DNA from: Microbulbifer celer | Lineage (GTDB): Bacteria; Pseudomonadota; Gammaproteobacteria; Pseudomonadales; Cellvibrionaceae | DNA: 64,000 bases | Assembly: GCF_020991125.1 (NCBI RefSeq) | Contig: NZ_CP087715.1 | Span: forward strand, 3,134,501-3,198,500 | Reading direction: 5' to 3' | Shown: piece after piece, positions 18,255-29,021 of the stretch | How the letters are laid out: the number at the start of each line of letters is the position of its first letter | How positions within the stretch are numbered: position 1 is the first letter of the stretch | Position numbers and translations under genes: made by a program | Notes under the pieces: model-generated | Seen by the model: only the letters and a program-made list of their open reading frames with translations | Told to the model about the DNA's origin: nothing | The model's database searches: none

Positions 18255-18312
18255 CGTATTTCTCTCGTAGTGGTTAATTATTGTTGTAGTAGGGTTGCAT
18301 AAATAACCGGAT

Positions 18313-18345
18313 CAAAAAAGCCGCTGACCCGAAGGGCCAGCGGCT
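18313..18345 (-). terminator. Rho-independent terminator after the TonB receptor gene
   Basis: On the minus strand the stem GCCGCTGGCCC / GGGTCAGCGGC (18320-18344) has a short TTC-containing loop and is followed by six Ts (18314-18319). It lies about 35 bases past the receptor stop codon and before sapC. Confidence 0.85.
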
Positions 18346-18380
18346 TTCCGTTGCCTTAATAAACCATCCTGTGAAATGAC

Positions 18381-21300
18381 TTAGAAGGCGTAACGGGCGC
18401 CCACTTGCCAGCGCTCACCACCCTGGTAGAGACCCATGATCTGACGCACGTCTCGCCCATGAACACGCTGGTACTCGTCGGTAACATTAATACCTTCCAG
18501 GAATACCTGCATACCTTCCACTTGCGGCAGTTCGTAGCTCACATTCACGTCGATCTGGCTGTACTCCTCCACGTACTGCGGGTTGGCGCCGGTATCCTGA
18601 CCTCGAGAGCTCAGGAATTTGTCACGCCAGTTATACGCAATACGCGCCTGGAATCCGTTCATGTCGTAGAAACCGATCAGGTTTGCAGAATCGCTCAGGC
18701 CGATCATCGCTTCCTGATCCACCAGCAGGAACGGGTCATACTCCAGCTCGGAATCAACGATGGTGTAGTTCGCCTGCATACCGAAACCGGTCTCGCCGAA
18801 CATGTGCTGAACTGCCAGCTCCAGACCGTCGATGGTGTTTTCCACATCGCTGTTGGTCGGGGTATCCACCCGGAAAACCATGTCGCGGTCAGTTTCAGGG
18901 TTGCCCTGAATAAAGATCTGATCGATCACAGTCTCGCCAGCATCATTCTCCGTGTAGGTGACATTGACGAACTCGCTATCGGCGTAGTTTTCGGCAATGT
19001 AAGTACGGATCCCGGCGGCATCATTAGCGCCGTTCGCACGAGCCTCATCCACCAGCGCGCCATCCCAGGGGTTGGGGATATTGAACAGATTGGTATCGGT
19101 CTTGACCGAGCTGATGAAGTTGGAAACTTCCTTGCGGAACAGGCCAGCAGAAGCGTAGCTGGTTTCGCCGTAGTACCACTCAACCGACAGGTCATAGTTG
19201 ATGGACTCGTATGGCTTCAGACTCGGGTTACCGGTAGAGCCCCCCCCAATACCACCGTTGGCAATCGTGCCTACCGTAGTACCACCTTTGATAGAGTTGT
19301 AGTCCGGACGGGTAATCGACTGGCTGACCGCTGCGCGGGCCACAACATCCTCGGTTACATCGAGCTTGAATGCGAGGCTCGGCAGCCAGTAGTCATAATC
19401 TCCCTGCTCGCGCTGGTATTCCTGATCGCCGTTGCCACTAACAACCGCTTCGTTGTTGGAGTTCCAGTCCACCCGGTTATAGACCGGCACAACCGAGACG
19501 GAATCGACTTCGGTCTGCTCGTAACGCAGGCCGGCGTTAACCTGGTAGGGCATTCCACTCACTTCGGAGAAGAAATTGTACTGGGCAAATGCTGCCGTCG
19601 AAGTCTCGGTAGTCTCGCGGTCTGTATCAGAAGCCCAATCGGTGGAAGCACAGAACGCTGTGCCGCAGTCGCCCAGACGGTTGGCCGTGGCCCGGTCTGC
19701 CGCGTTGTCGGCATACAGGCTTTCTGCCAGTGAGACCATGGCGCCGAAGTCATAGGCGAAATAGGTGTCCATCGGCTCGAGGCCACCCAGCTCGGAGAAA
19801 TCCCCCCAGGACATATCGAACTGATCGGAGATACTCTCTTCGGTGAACAACTCATCCGGCAGGTCGGAGGCCGGACCGGCACCACCCCAGTTGTTACGCT
19901 GTACAAATACGGAGCGCGAACGGTTAGTTACTTCCTGGCGAGAAATACCGAAATCGATATTGCTGGAGTCGTTGACTTCGAAATTACCGGCGAAGCGGAA
20001 CTGATCCACTTCAGACTCATCGAGGGTGTTGTAGAACGCGGAACCGGTCACCTGGATATCGGATGCATTGATGCCATTGTCGGTGTAGACATGGATCGCC
20101 GGCAGTTCGTTGGTGTAGTCGACACTGCTGCCGTTACGTACCATGGCAGCCAGAGTAAAGGTATTGTCGGTACCGTAAGGACTATCCGGACGACGCTCGG
20201 CTTCGGAGTGCTGCGCATCGAACTCCAGACTCAGGCGGTCACTGACCTGCCAGTCCAGGTTGATACCGAACATATCGCCTTCGTTGACTTCGGCCATGCT
20301 GCCGCCGCCGATTGCCACATCGCTCGGCTCACCTTTGAACTCGCTATAGATCAGCGGAGAGGAGATCGGGCCGTCGCTCCAGACACCGCGCTGATCGCCA
20401 TCCCAGGAGTGGTACACGGAGATATCGCTGAACTGCTTGGCGATCTTGTTCTGGTAGTAGTTGTAATCCATGGTCGCCGTGAAATCGTCGGTCGGCGCCC
20501 ACTGCAGCACCAGCTGACCGTTGGTCCGCTTACGCTGCTGCTCTTCAAACTTGTAGGCGGTGTTCTGGGGAACAGAATAAATATCGCCCTCGCCCGGACG
20601 GTTCACCTGGTTCTCGGTAGGCACCGCACCCCACTGGTCATTCACGCCATCCCAGTTGTTGTCCATCTGGCCTTCAACACTGATCCAACCACCCGGTACG
20701 GTGGACTGGGCACTGCCACTTTCACGCTCCTGAAAAGAGCCGGAGATGGCGACACCGAATTTGCCGTCGGCAAAGGTGTCGGAGTAGAAACCGCTGTATT
20801 CCGGTGTGATATCGGCATCTTCGGAAGACTCATCCATCACACCTTTCACGGAAAAACGCACGGTGCGCTCAGGCGTTTCCAGCGGGCGTGCGGTGGTCAT
20901 GTTGATGGTGGCGCCCATGCCGCCGGACGGCAGGGTGGCATCGCTGGTTTTGGCAACCTCTACACCGGTCACCATATCGGAGGCAATATTCTGGAAATCG
21001 AAGGAGCGGCCGCCGGTGGTACGCGCCAGCTGACGTCCGTTCAGGGTTACCAGGTTGAAGTCGGGGCCCAGGCCGCGCACGGTGACTTTGCTGCCTTCAC
21101 CATTGACCCGGTCAATAGACACACCGGAGATACGCTGCATGGATTCCGCCAGGTTGGTATCGGGAAACTTACCGATATCTTCTGCGGAGATGGCATCGAC
21201 AACGCCGTTGGCATCGCGCTTCGCATCCATGGCCTTATCGAGACTGCCGCGAATACCCAGTACGACCACCTCTTCCAGTGATACGTTCTGTTCGCTCTGG

Positions 21301-21383
21301 GCCAGGGCCTGGCTGCTGACACCCGCGAGGGTAGCAATCGCTACCGCAATAGAGTTCTTCTTGAATCCGGTCATTCTGTTCAT
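18381..21383 (-). CDS. TonB-dependent receptor of the glucan locus
   Basis: A 1000-residue outer-membrane receptor. A signal peptide ends SQALA; the TonB-box region with the EEVVVLGIRGS signature follows at about residues 37-48, then a plug domain (KFPDTNLAESMQRISGVSIDR, GSKVTVRGLGPDFNLVTLNGRQ) and a beta barrel ending in an aromatic residue (RWQVGARYAF). Its size and plug type match receptors for oligosaccharides in Alteromonadales and Cellvibrionales rather than siderophore receptors. Together with the GH16/GH3 genes it probably takes up laminari-oligosaccharides. ATG 21383 has GGGGGAG eight bases upstream. The operator-like site C lies about 123-156 bases upstream, and a strong terminator follows. 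Confidence 0.92.
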   Translation of the reverse strand: MNRMTGFKKNSIAVAIATLAGVSSQALAQSEQNVSLEEVVVLGIRGSLDKAMDAKRDANGVVDAISAEDIGKFPDTNLAESMQRISGVSIDRVNGEGSKVTVRGLGPDFNLVTLNGRQLARTTGGRSFDFQNIASDMVTGVEVAKTSDATLPSGGMGATINMTTARPLETPERTVRFSVKGVMDESSEDADITPEYSGFYSDTFADGKFGVAISGSFQERESGSAQSTVPGGWISVEGQMDNNWDGVNDQWGAVPTENQVNRPGEGDIYSVPQNTAYKFEEQQRKRTNGQLVLQWAPTDDFTATMDYNYYQNKIAKQFSDISVYHSWDGDQRGVWSDGPISSPLIYSEFKGEPSDVAIGGGSMAEVNEGDMFGINLDWQVSDRLSLEFDAQHSEAERRPDSPYGTDNTFTLAAMVRNGSSVDYTNELPAIHVYTDNGINASDIQVTGSAFYNTLDESEVDQFRFAGNFEVNDSSNIDFGISRQEVTNRSRSVFVQRNNWGGAGPASDLPDELFTEESISDQFDMSWGDFSELGGLEPMDTYFAYDFGAMVSLAESLYADNAADRATANRLGDCGTAFCASTDWASDTDRETTETSTAAFAQYNFFSEVSGMPYQVNAGLRYEQTEVDSVSVVPVYNRVDWNSNNEAVVSGNGDQEYQREQGDYDYWLPSLAFKLDVTEDVVARAAVSQSITRPDYNSIKGGTTVGTIANGGIGGGSTGNPSLKPYESINYDLSVEWYYGETSYASAGLFRKEVSNFISSVKTDTNLFNIPNPWDGALVDEARANGANDAAGIRTYIAENYADSEFVNVTYTENDAGETVIDQIFIQGNPETDRDMVFRVDTPTNSDVENTIDGLELAVQHMFGETGFGMQANYTIVDSELEYDPFLLVDQEAMIGLSDSANLIGFYDMNGFQARIAYNWRDKFLSSRGQDTGANPQYVEEYSQIDVNVSYELPQVEGMQVFLEGINVTDEYQRVHGRDVRQIMGLYQGGERWQVGARYAF

Positions 21384-21894
21384 GGAGTTGTCTCCCCCAT
21401 CGTCACGTCATTTTCGTTATTTGGGTTCGCCAGGGGGTAACTCGAAACCGCAAACGGGGTACCCGCTCTGACGCAAGCCTATACTCCGCCGGCGCGCCAA
21501 AGTGAGTCGTCCCACCTTGAGAATTTACCGAAAAATGAACTATCCCACCTTGGTTCCCGCAAAGCGGGAACGGAAAATTCTTTTATTTTCAACCACTTAC
21601 AAAGACAACCATGATCCGCACCATAACTGTGCAGATTACCTGGGACGAAAGTACCAACCTTACCGGAAGGATAAAATTTAGCCAATCAGAATGTATGACC
21701 CGATGACCACGAAGAAGGAGGAGAGAAGGGAGAGCGGTGATACCGGCCCCTGCCAGAAGAGTTGAGGATCTGCCAAATCACCGAGCAGAAATCCTCTGCC
21801 ACCTACTGTACCGGAAAGTAGGTAGCCGGCGCATTGCCGATCCGCAGCCATTGTTATTTAATCCGGCGAACTATCGAAAGCCTGATCGCGCGGC
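21384..21894. promoter_or_regulatory. 511-bp intergenic region upstream of the TonB receptor
   Basis: It holds the promoter of the receptor gene and the 3' end of the ABC operon transcript. Features seen are the operator-like site C, a hairpin TTCCCGC/GCGGGAA at about 21553-21570 overlapping the second CCCACCTTG copy, and a weak CCTACT/AGTAGG stem near 21802-21823 that might end the ABC operon. I find no convincing gene in this stretch. Confidence 0.45.
21506..21552 (-). promoter_or_regulatory. Shared operator-like site C (TonB receptor promoter)
   Basis: GTCGT, then CCCACCTTG (21511-21519), ten bases, then a degenerate second half GAAAAATGAA (21530-21539). A further CCCACCTTG occurs at 21544-21552 in the same orientation. 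The copy is less symmetric than sites A, B and D but lies at the same distance from the start codon. Confidence 0.55.
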
Positions 21895-22845
21895 CTATCC
21901 CTTCACCGCCCCGCCGGAAAGCCCGGACACCAGGAACCGCTGCAACGCGAGGAACAAGAGCATAACCGGTAGCGATACCAGGATGGAGCCCGCGGCAAAG
22001 TACCCCCATTCAGAGGCGTAATCACTGACAAAGAAGCGCAGCCCGACCGGTACGGTGTAGCGGGAGTCGTCGTCCATAAAAATGGCGGCGAGAATAAATT
22101 CGTTCCATGCGGTCATGAATGCAAACAGTCCGGTTACGGCGATGGCCGGGCGCGCCTGGGGCAGCACGATGCGGATAAAGATGGTCAGGCGCGAAGCGCC
22201 CTCCAGCAGTGCGGCTTCTTCAATTTCATACGGCAGGGTGTCGAAATAGCCCTTCAGCATCCACACACAGAACGGCAATGCGGTGATGGAATACACCAGA
22301 ATCAGCCCCAGCCATGAATTCCCCAAACCCAGCCACTGCACCACGATCACATACAGTGGAATCAACATCAGCACCGACGGGAACATCTGCGACACCAGAA
22401 ACAGCATCAGCCCCCGCTCGCGACCGGCAAAGCGGAAGCGGGAAAAGGCGTAAGCCGCACTGCAGCTGAGCGACAGGCCGACAAGGGTGGTGGACAGTGC
22501 AATCACCAGGCTGTTACCCAGCCAGCGTAGAAACGGCTGCTCGGTAAGCACCGCGGAAAAGTTGGACAGGCTCCACTGCGTCGGCAGCGGCATCAGGGCC
22601 AGCAGCTGGTCCAGAATGCCGGCGTCCTCCGGTAACTGCACCAGTATCAACGCCTGCTGTCCGGAAAAGGCCAGGCCCACCACCCACAACAGGGGATAAA
22701 TAACGACCGCTGAAGCGAACAGCAGCAAGGCAAAGCGCCAGCTGAATACATCCCGCAGGACCGCCGTACCCCGCGCAATAGCGCGCTCGCGGTAAGGCGT
22801 TACGGCTCCGGCCAGCGCATTGTGGTTCATCGCACGGTCACTCAT
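21895..22845 (-). CDS. ABC sugar transporter permease (MalG-like)
   Basis: A 316-residue inner-membrane permease of the carbohydrate-uptake CUT1 class with six predicted membrane spans. The cytoplasmic coupling loop EIEEAALLEGASRLTIFIRI matches the EAA motif that docks on the ATPase. The frame is open 181 codons further upstream inside the previous gene, but that is a shadow; the true start is ATG 22845, whose ATGA overlaps the stop of the fused binding protein/permease gene. It is the last gene of the importer operon and pairs with the MalF-like half to form the channel. Confidence 0.9.
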   Translation of the reverse strand: MSDRAMNHNALAGAVTPYRERAIARGTAVLRDVFSWRFALLLFASAVVIYPLLWVVGLAFSGQQALILVQLPEDAGILDQLLALMPLPTQWSLSNFSAVLTEQPFLRWLGNSLVIALSTTLVGLSLSCSAAYAFSRFRFAGRERGLMLFLVSQMFPSVLMLIPLYVIVVQWLGLGNSWLGLILVYSITALPFCVWMLKGYFDTLPYEIEEAALLEGASRLTIFIRIVLPQARPAIAVTGLFAFMTAWNEFILAAIFMDDDSRYTVPVGLRFFVSDYASEWGYFAAGSILVSLPVMLLFLALQRFLVSGLSGGAVKG

Positions 22846-25105
22846 CGCACTGCCTCCACAGTCCGGCCCACCCGCGTCTGCCACAGAGCATACCCAAACA
22901 GCAGCATCAGGATGACCATCGAATAGGCCGCGGAATAGGCGTACTGGTATTTCTCGAAGCCGATACGGAACGCCTTGGTGATCAGGATATCGTTGGCCCC
23001 CGCCGGCGCGCCGTCGCTGACCAGATAGATGACATTGAACATATTGAAGGTCCACACCACCGACAGGATCACCGCCGGTACCAGTACCGGTTTCAGCAGC
23101 GGCAGGGTGATGGAGCGGAACTGTCGCCAGCGCCCGGCCCCTTCCAATCGTGCGGCCTCGTAAAGCTCCTTCGGGATCGACTGCAGGCCACCAAGGATGA
23201 CCACCATCATAAACGGGATACTGAGCCACACGTTGGTAACCAGGCCGGTGACAAAGCTGGTGCCGACGGCATCGAACCAGGCGATTGGGGAAAACCCGAG
23301 GATCTGCAACCCCTGATTGATCACCCCGAATTGCGGGTGGAACATGCCCTTCCACACCAACGCGGTAATGTAATTGGGAATCGCCCACGGCAGGATCAGG
23401 ATCAGCCGGAACAGCCCGCGACCGAAAATGGGTTTATCCAGCGCCAGAGCCAGCACCAGCGCCAACCCCACCGACAGCACTACGTTGGACAGCGTCCAGC
23501 AGACGGTGATAAACAGCGTCCAGTAAAAGTTGTCGAAGTTCAGGTTGCGCGTCTCGCCACCCCACAGGTCGAAATCCCCCAGAATGGCGAGGTAGTTATC
23601 GAAGCCCACCCAACGCGACCACAGCGGGGTGTATTCATTGAACACGGTGGTATCGGTAAACGACAGCAGCAGACCGTAGAGCAGCGGGAAGAACACCAGC
23701 AGGGTCATCCCCAGCACAGCCGGCAGCAGGTACAGGTAGGCAGTCCGGTTGGCCCGCCAGCCTGCCGTAAATGGAATACGGTGACGGTGCCACAGCGCCA
23801 GGGCAATGGCCACCAGCAGGATCGGCACAATCCACAACCCCAGGCGCCAGGCCACCGGCAAGCTGGCCTGTCCGATATTGTTGCGCACCCGGGCCTGCTC
23901 AAGCCGCGCCAGCTCCCCGCTCACCTGTTGCTGGAGGCGGTGCAGCTCCGGCGCAGGTAGCGCCGCGCCGGTGACAATTTTCTGCAAAGTGGTTTCCAGC
24001 GGCTGCCATACCAGGGTCATGGCCAGCTGGTTGGGAATTGGCAGCGCATTGTCCAGCTGTGCGCGAAACGCCATGGCGATGGCATCGCTGGCGACCTGCG
24101 GGTGATCGAAGGCAGCCAGGTTGGCGGGCAGCTGACCACCGCGGATGGCCATGATCTCCGCAGACTGGCGGCTGGTGAGAAAATCCATCAGGTCGAGTAC
24201 TGACCGGCGGTGTTCGGTCCACGGCGAAACGAACAGTCCCTCCACCGCCACCCAGGGAGCCAGCGGCTGACCACTCTCACTATTCAATGGCAGTGGCTCT
24301 ACCGCAAATGGCAGTTGCGGGTCGATCTCTCCCAGCATCCAGGGCCCGCTGATCACCATCGCCGCACGGCCCTGATTGAACAGGTTGGTGACCAGAGTAC
24401 TGCTGGGCTCCTCCGGCAGAATTTTCTCACCCTTTGCATCTCCCCGCGCCCAGTGCAACAGCAACTCCATGGAGCGGATATTGGCGGGACTATCCAGATC
24501 CAGCTCGCCGCCCCGACCGAAGGGGCCGGCGCCGAAGCTGTTCATCAGCGCGCCGTGAAAAAACGGCTCGGTGTAGCTGTAGGCGAGGCCGAAACGCCCG
24601 GCATTGCGATCGGTGTGGCGGCGGGCCACGGCCTCCAGCTCGTCGGTGCTGCGGGGGGCGCGGGGAACCAGATCGGTATTCCGGTACAGAGCCGGACTTT
24701 TGAAGTTGAATGGCAGGCCATAAAGGCGCCCCCCGTGCACCATGGATTGGCGCAAATTGTCGGGAAAGCGGGATAGCAAGCGCTCACTGACAATGTCATC
24801 AATGGGTGCCACGGTGCGCCCGGCACTGGCCCAGGCGCCGAGGCGGTCATGGGCGAAGATAAACAGATCCGGCCCCCGCCCCCGGGGTAAGGCCGCGGAG
24901 AGCTTGTCGGCGTAGCCACCAAACGGCACCGCCAGCGCCTTGACCTGAAGCTGCGGATGGCGGCGATTGTAGTCAGCGATCAACTGTTCCAGTGCGGCGC
25001 GTTCTGCACCGCGGTAGCTGTGCCACAGCTCGAGGGGTTCCGCAGCAGCGGCTCGGTTGCACAGCAGGAAAACCGCTCCAAGCACCGCGATGGAAAACAG
25101 ACGCT

Positions 25106-25112
<7 letters not shown>
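22842..25112 (-). CDS. Fused sugar-binding protein and MalF-like ABC permease
   Basis: A 756-residue fusion. Residues 1-23 are a signal sequence, and about 24-410 form an extracellular solute-binding domain (ELWHSYRGAERAALEQLI, YGLPFNFKSPALYRN, WMLGEI). A hydrophobic segment at about 430-450 then precedes a MalF-type permease (about 470-756) with the EAA loop YEAARLEGAGRWRQFRSI. Normally these are separate proteins; here the binding protein is tethered to the channel at one-to-one stoichiometry. It starts at GTG 25112, overlapping the ATPase stop by seven bases, and overlaps malG at its end, so all three are co-translated. The likely cargo is glucose or short gluco-oligosaccharide released by the locus enzymes. 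No separate binding-protein gene is present nearby, which supports a real fusion. Confidence 0.9.
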
Positions 25113-26215
<1,103 letters not shown>

Positions 26216-26500
26216 GGATCTATCTTCTCATGAGTTCGGAGGGTGCACTTGGGTACGACATTGAAGCACGAACAGCGGCGCGAAATACCCCGCGAAGATT
26301 GAACAATAAATGAACAACACCATTTTTGCAAAAGCCCACGCCAGATGTCGCAAGCTCCAACTACCACGCCGTAATACCCGCGCGGATTTCAACCTCAGTA
26401 GAGGAAACAGGGGCGAGCAGTCGGCCGGCTGTACTAGATTTTACGGGCGCAGCCGTTTTGCGCCTCAAGAAGTCTATAACGCCGATAAGGACAAAGAGAT
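26216..26500. promoter_or_regulatory. Divergent region between the ABC importer and the TolC-like gene
   Basis: A 285-base gap that must hold promoters for both directions. On the importer side, CACCATTTTTG at about 26319-26329 resembles one half of the shared glucan-locus operator and lies about 105 bases from the ATPase start, but the second half is poor. No other structure was recognised. Confidence 0.3.
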
Positions 26501-28081
26501 ATGCGCCTGGCCCCTTTTGCGGCATTCAGCCTCACACTGGTCTCCCTGTCTGTATTGCACGGATGCTCCGTACAGCCGGAAGCCATGGACGACGCCACTA
26601 TCGATCAACGCGCCAGCGGTGACTGGCAAACCGCCTTTGGCAATCAGCAACCGGTGACAGGCCCCATCGACCTCAATGAAGCCATCGCCCGCGCTATCGC
26701 CTACAACATGGACAACCGCCTGAAACTGATGGAAGCGGTGGTTGCCGACCGCAACCTGCGTCTGTCGCGCTGGGATATGCTGCCGGAGATTGCCGCCAGC
26801 GCCGGCTATAACCACCGCAACAAGCAACATTTCTCCAGCAGCGAAGATGTAAATGGCAATGAATCCCTCGCACAATCCACCTCCCTGGACAAAACCTACA
26901 GCACCTCCGGGCTGGAACTGTCCTGGAATGTGCTCGACTTTGGCATCAATTACCTGTCTGCCAAACAGGCTGCCGATGGGGTGATGATTGCCATTGAGCG
27001 CCAGCGCAAGCTGATGCACAACGTCATCACCGACGTGGAATATGCCTTCTGGATGGCCGCCGCCGCCCAGCGCGCCCAGAACCAGTTACCTGCTCTGATC
27101 GAACAGACCCGAAGCGCACTGGAAAAATCCCGCCAGAGCGCCGAGCGGGGTCTGCGCCAGACCGAGGCCAGCCTCTCATACCGTCGCGACCTGTTGGATC
27201 TGATGCAGCAATTACTGGCGCTGGAAGGCGATATGCACAACGCCAAGATGGAACTCGCCTCACTGATGGGCTTGCCGCCGGGCAGCCAGTTCACCGTCCG
27301 CGCCAGCCAGAGCGATGTACTGCGCAGCCCGTTCAATGAGATGAGCGTACTGGAACTGGAGCAGTACAGCCTGCGCAACCGCCCGGAACTGCTTGAAGAG
27401 GATTACCGCCAGCGCATCGCCGCCACGGAAATCCGCAAGGCCTGCCTGCAGCTCCTCCCGGGCCTGGAACTGCGCACCGGTTATTTCTACGACGACAACA
27501 GCTACCTGCTCTACAACGACTGGGCCGAAAGCAGCCTGCGGCTGACCTGGGACCTGCTCGGCACGGTAGTCGCCGGCCGCGATCTGGTGGGTTATGCCGA
27601 AGATACCGAGCGCCTGGGCGATGTGCGCCGTGCGGCATTGACCGTCGCTGTGCTCACCCAGGTGGACCTGGCCTACAGCCACCTGCAGCGGGCACAACTG
27701 AACCACGGTTATGCGGCGGAAATGGCGGAGCTCGACCGGGCAATGGCGAGCCAGTCCCGCGCCCGCTGGCAATCCAGCCAGGGCACCGAGCTGGAAAGTA
27801 TCCACGCTGCCACCCAGGCGCTGGTATCCAGTGTGCAGCGGGATGTGAGTTATGCCGACTGGCGCAGCGCCAATGGCCGCCTCAGCAATGCAGTGGGTTT
27901 CCAGCCCGAGTTCTATATCGACTATCGACAACCGCTGGAAGTGATTGAGCAACAGGTGGCCGACCTGCGCACCCAGAGCGCCAGCATGGAGCTGCTGCCC
28001 ACCGGCGGCTACAACCCACAGGGCGTTGAAAAACGCGAGGCGGAAATCCGTGAGGACGGCCAGGCCGCCGCGCACTGGTGA
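26501..28081 (+). CDS. TolC-family outer-membrane channel lipoprotein
   Basis: A 526-residue outer-membrane factor. The N-terminal lipobox LHGC (Cys22) marks a lipoprotein, and the rest is the duplicated helical hairpin/beta-strand pattern of TolC-type channels, for example LNEAIARAIAYNMDNRLKL and LELEQYSLRNRPELLEEDYRQRI. It would form the exit duct of a trans-envelope complex. It begins five co-directional genes that end with the giant surface protein, so its cargo is probably that protein. ATG 26501 has an AAAGAG site. An unusual point is that no ABC exporter or RND pump accompanies it. Family assignment is firm; the cargo is inferred from gene order. Confidence 0.88.
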   Translation: MRLAPFAAFSLTLVSLSVLHGCSVQPEAMDDATIDQRASGDWQTAFGNQQPVTGPIDLNEAIARAIAYNMDNRLKLMEAVVADRNLRLSRWDMLPEIAASAGYNHRNKQHFSSSEDVNGNESLAQSTSLDKTYSTSGLELSWNVLDFGINYLSAKQAADGVMIAIERQRKLMHNVITDVEYAFWMAAAAQRAQNQLPALIEQTRSALEKSRQSAERGLRQTEASLSYRRDLLDLMQQLLALEGDMHNAKMELASLMGLPPGSQFTVRASQSDVLRSPFNEMSVLELEQYSLRNRPELLEEDYRQRIAATEIRKACLQLLPGLELRTGYFYDDNSYLLYNDWAESSLRLTWDLLGTVVAGRDLVGYAEDTERLGDVRRAALTVAVLTQVDLAYSHLQRAQLNHGYAAEMAELDRAMASQSRARWQSSQGTELESIHAATQALVSSVQRDVSYADWRSANGRLSNAVGFQPEFYIDYRQPLEVIEQQVADLRTQSASMELLPTGGYNPQGVEKREAEIREDGQAAAHW

Positions 28082-28119
28082 CCGCTGTGGCCGATAAGGC
28101 CGAGGAACGCTCCGAAGCA

Positions 28120-28137
28120 GCCCGGGTGGCCCCGGGC
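28120..28137 (+). terminator. GC-rich hairpin between the TolC-like and adaptor genes
   Basis: GCCCGGG, a TGGC loop and CCCGGGC form a perfect seven-pair stem about 40 bases after the TolC-like stop codon, with an A-rich and then short T-run after it. It may attenuate transcription and lower expression of the following genes relative to the channel. Confidence 0.4.
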
Positions 28138-28177
28138 GCAATAAAACTTTGTGGTAGATGGTTTCGTGGTACCCCAT

Positions 28178-29020
28178 ATGCAAGTCCGAATGCACCCCCA
28201 ATTGCGCCCTCGCCTGCTGGTAACCCTGATACTGGGACTGCTCCCGCTGTGTAGCCAGGTGCTGGCAGAAACCTCGCAAAGCGCGCCCGCCAAACTCAAT
28301 GCGCTCAGCCGCGTACAGCTCTCCAGTGAACTGGCCGCCCGACTTACACAGGTCCGCGTAAGAGCCGGCGACCGTTTTGAAAAAGGCGAACTGCTCGCGC
28401 GCTTTGATTGCACCGAACTCGAGGCAGAACTCGAAGGCGCCGCATCCCAACAGGCGCTGGCCCGCCGACAACTGGAAGCCAATATTTCCCTGCGTCAGCT
28501 CGGTGGCAATATCAGTGAACTGGAAATGGTGCAGAGCGAAGCACAGCTGGCAGAGGCCACCGCCAAGGCCAAGGTGCTCACCCATCGCAATGGCTATTGT
28601 GCCGTGCGCGCGCCGTTTGATGGCTTTGTGGTGAGCCGCAGCGTCGAGCCACACCAACGGGTGGATGTAGGCGCGCCGCTGCTCGAATTGGTGGACAACC
28701 GCGGCCTGGAAGTGGAAGCGATTATTCCCTCGGGCTGGCTGGAGAAAATATCCATTGGCGATCAATTCTCCGTAGCCATCAACGAAACCGGTCATCAGTA
28801 CACGGCCACGTTGAAACGCATTGTTCCGGTAGTGGATCCGGTGACCCGCACGGTACGGGTGATCGGGCATATCGAAAAAGAAACCGCAAGTATCTCCGCA
28901 CCGGATCTGCTGATCTCCGGCATGAGCGGGGAAGCGCGTTTTACCATGCGCGATAAAGCCAAAGACCTTCTCGCCGACGGCACCGCCAAACCGGCCCCAA
29001 AAACCCAGGGGGCCAATTGA
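28178..29020 (+). CDS. HlyD/RND-type periplasmic adaptor protein
   Basis: A 280-residue exported membrane-fusion protein. After a signal sequence ending VLAE there is a split lipoyl-like domain (VRVRAGDRFEKGELLARFDC and GYCAVRAPFDGFVVSR) around a short coiled-coil hairpin, followed by the beta-barrel and membrane-proximal parts (IVPVVDPVTRTVRVIGHI, ISGMSGEARFTM). It would bridge an inner-membrane component to the TolC-like channel. I start it at ATG 28178; GTG 28151 and ATG 28190 are also in frame and no site has a strong ribosome-binding sequence. It is the second gene of the putative export locus, ending one base before the next gene. Confidence 0.82.
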   Translation: MQVRMHPQLRPRLLVTLILGLLPLCSQVLAETSQSAPAKLNALSRVQLSSELAARLTQVRVRAGDRFEKGELLARFDCTELEAELEGAASQQALARRQLEANISLRQLGGNISELEMVQSEAQLAEATAKAKVLTHRNGYCAVRAPFDGFVVSRSVEPHQRVDVGAPLLELVDNRGLEVEAIIPSGWLEKISIGDQFSVAINETGHQYTATLKRIVPVVDPVTRTVRVIGHIEKETASISAPDLLISGMSGEARFTMRDKAKDLLADGTAKPAPKTQGAN

Positions 29021-29021
29021 T

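Noticed and set aside
22846-23388. N-terminal extension of the MalG-like permease by 181 codons
   Set aside because: The extra part lies inside the fused binding protein-permease gene in another frame and has no membrane or family pattern. The ATGA overlap at 22845 explains the start.
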